From Alphaproteobacteria bacterium (GTDB lineage Bacteria; Pseudomonadota; Alphaproteobacteria; ATCC43930; CGMCC-115725), in contig JASHOB010000189.1 of the NCBI GenBank assembly GCA_030041335.1, forward strand, positions 1 to 43,128: a stretch of DNA of 43,128 bases. Direction: 5' to 3'. Under the pieces are notes generated by a model. That model was not told the DNA's origin. It did no database searches and saw only the letters and a list, made by a program, of their open reading frames with translations. Below are positions 41,969 to 43,128 of the stretch, in pieces (positions within the stretch are counted from its first letter, which is position 1; each line of letters begins with the position of its first letter). A program made the translations under genes and the position numbers.

Positions 41969-42796
41969 TCACGAAGGGCTTTTCCGCAACTCGGCGACGA
42001 TTTTGCCTTCTTCCATATGGAATCGTCTGTCGGCGACATCGAAGTAGTGATCGTCGTGCGATACTGCCACGACAGTTAGGCCGCGGGCCCGGAACAGTGG
42101 CAGCAACTGTTCATAGAACTTGCGTCGGAACAGTGGATCTTGATCCACAGCCCATTCATCCAGCACACAGATCGGCCGTTGTTCCAAGAGGGCCACAATA
42201 AGTGCCAGGCACCTACGCTGGGCAGTGGACAACGCGACGTCATGGAAAGCGCCATCGACAATCGCCGTTTTATCGTCCATTTCAAACAAGTGCATTAGCG
42301 CGGCGCCTTCCTGTTGAGCCGCGAGATCAACGCCATAAAGCCGCCGGAAAAGGTGGTATTCCGAAAATACCGTCGCGAACAACGCCCGATAGCGTTCGAC
42401 ATTCGCCTGTGTAACCCGTTGACCGTCAACTGCGATAAATCCATCGGTCGGCCAATACAGCGACGTAAGAAGCCGCATGAATGTCGACTTCCCTGAACCA
42501 TTGCCCCCGGAAATGAGCAAGATTTCGCCGGCATGGAGCGAGAAATTGAAGGGGCCGACGGTGAACGCGGTACTGGCCTCACCGCCATAGCGGAAAGTGA
42601 GCCCGTGTGCATCGATCCGCTTGAACGATGCTGGCAATAGCGTTGGAGCGCTATTTTGGCACGATATACGCCGAGGGAGGCCTAAGCATCGCCGCAAGTG
42701 CAAAATGGTTTTTGCAGAAGTGTTCGCGTTGACGATTGTTTGAACCGACAAAACGACACCGGCGATTGCGCTGGCTACAAAGAGAAATTGCCGATG
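41969..42796 (-). pseudogene. Truncated cyclic-peptide-type ABC exporter (YojI/SyrD-like), ATPase part
   Basis: The frame carries the end of the last TM helix ('FLFVASAIAGVVLSVQTIVN') and a full nucleotide-binding domain: Walker A 'ISGGNGSGKSTFMRLL', a signature-like 'ALSTAQRRCLALIVALLEQ' and Walker B 'ICVLDEWAVDQDPLFRRKFYEQLL', with the DEWAxDQDP form of this family, then 'VVAVSHDDHYFDVADR'. Family proteins have about 550 residues with six TM helices; five or so are missing, and the frame before 42796 is not membrane-like. The signature has Ala for the usual Gly (LSTGQ). It is probably a decayed exporter gene. Confidence 0.68.
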
Positions 42797-43128
42797 CCCG
42801 CGGCTTTCGCAGGCCACCACTGCCCCGCGATTGGTCGCCTGAAAGCTGGTATCTAAGCTTGATAGGCTACCCTTCGCGACATCCTTCGAGACCGCGCCGG
42901 GGCAAGACGGCGCCGATAATCCGCTCATGGCCCCCGGCGGATAAAGGAACTGGAATGAACACATTGTGTGGGCCTTACCTGTTCGGGCGGAGCGCAGCTA
43001 CATAGCTGATTGGTCGCCAGCCCCGAAGACCGGAACAATTTCGCTGTGCTGTGGAAAAGTCAGACGCTGATCCGATCGCGCACAATCGCCGCAAGCGCAC
43101 AACGGGCATCTGATGGGAGCGACGTGCG
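42797..43128. other. Right end of the window, no gene recognised
   Basis: About 330 bases upstream of the truncated exporter. The missing exporter helices are not found in any frame, and no other gene is recognised before the window ends. Confidence 0.4.

Noticed and set aside
1-43128. tRNA genes, CRISPR arrays, insertion sequences or a prophage
   Set aside because: By eye I found no cloverleaf-like cluster, no regularly spaced repeats and no transposase or phage genes. A dedicated search could still find a short element.

Overview
The window is a GC-rich alphaproteobacterial chromosome segment. It is probably from the Hyphomicrobiales and close to Bradyrhizobium or its relatives. Support for this comes from the protein styles, a GTTC-N7-GTTC LexA box before dinB, a NasT/NasS nitrate regulon with a single-domain haemoglobin, and many CoA-transferase and amidohydrolase genes. 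No rRNA, tRNA, CRISPR array or insertion sequence was seen.

Layout. (1) 1-8.85 kb holds a catabolic cluster: an ArsR regulator with an AHSA1 protein, an orphan branched-chain-type substrate-binding protein, an amidohydrolase, a thiolase-like protein with its DUF35 partner, a tandem CoA-transferase and a convergent MmgE/PrpD protein. (2) 8.85-10.2 kb holds a small membrane-protein gene broken by a 14-bp duplication, and a histidine phosphatase. (3) 10.5-20.5 kb is a complete nitrate/nitrite assimilation locus: nasT-nasS, a sigma-54 promoter, an ANTAR-type leader RNA, then narK-nirB-nirD-nasC-globin-nirC. (4) 20.4-26.5 kb mixes intact genes (DUF429, an MBL-fold protein, HU, dinB) with remnants (an SDR with two frameshifts, an AhpD-like protein without its CxxC, an MFS C-terminus). 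(5) 26.7-29.4 kb is a divergent pair, an unusually arranged CoA-transferase and an HTH-citrate synthase, around a palindromic operator-like region. (6) 29.5-34.2 kb contains the most striking object. It is a two-part reading frame interrupted by one in-frame TGA that is followed at the right distance by a bacterial SECIS-like hairpin. The protein resembles UGSC-family selenoproteins but has a long C-terminal extension. It lies divergent to a LigJ-like amidohydrolase and an FAD monooxygenase. (7) 34.8-38.6 kb holds an RppH-like Nudix hydrolase, a PAP2 phosphatase, a DUF6197 protein, a six-TM membrane protein and an ABC ATPase remnant. (8) 38.6-43.1 kb holds two coupled MutS-like ATPases and a truncated cyclic-peptide-type ABC exporter.

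Two fluoride (crcB-type) riboswitch aptamers are visible on the minus strand. One sits directly before the MutS-like pair. The other, followed by a strong intrinsic terminator, sits upstream of the six-TM protein. The nitrate locus combines three layers of control: sigma-54 promoters, NasS nitrate sensing and NasT antitermination. Its products import nitrate, reduce it through nitrite to ammonium, and probably handle nitric oxide with the globin.
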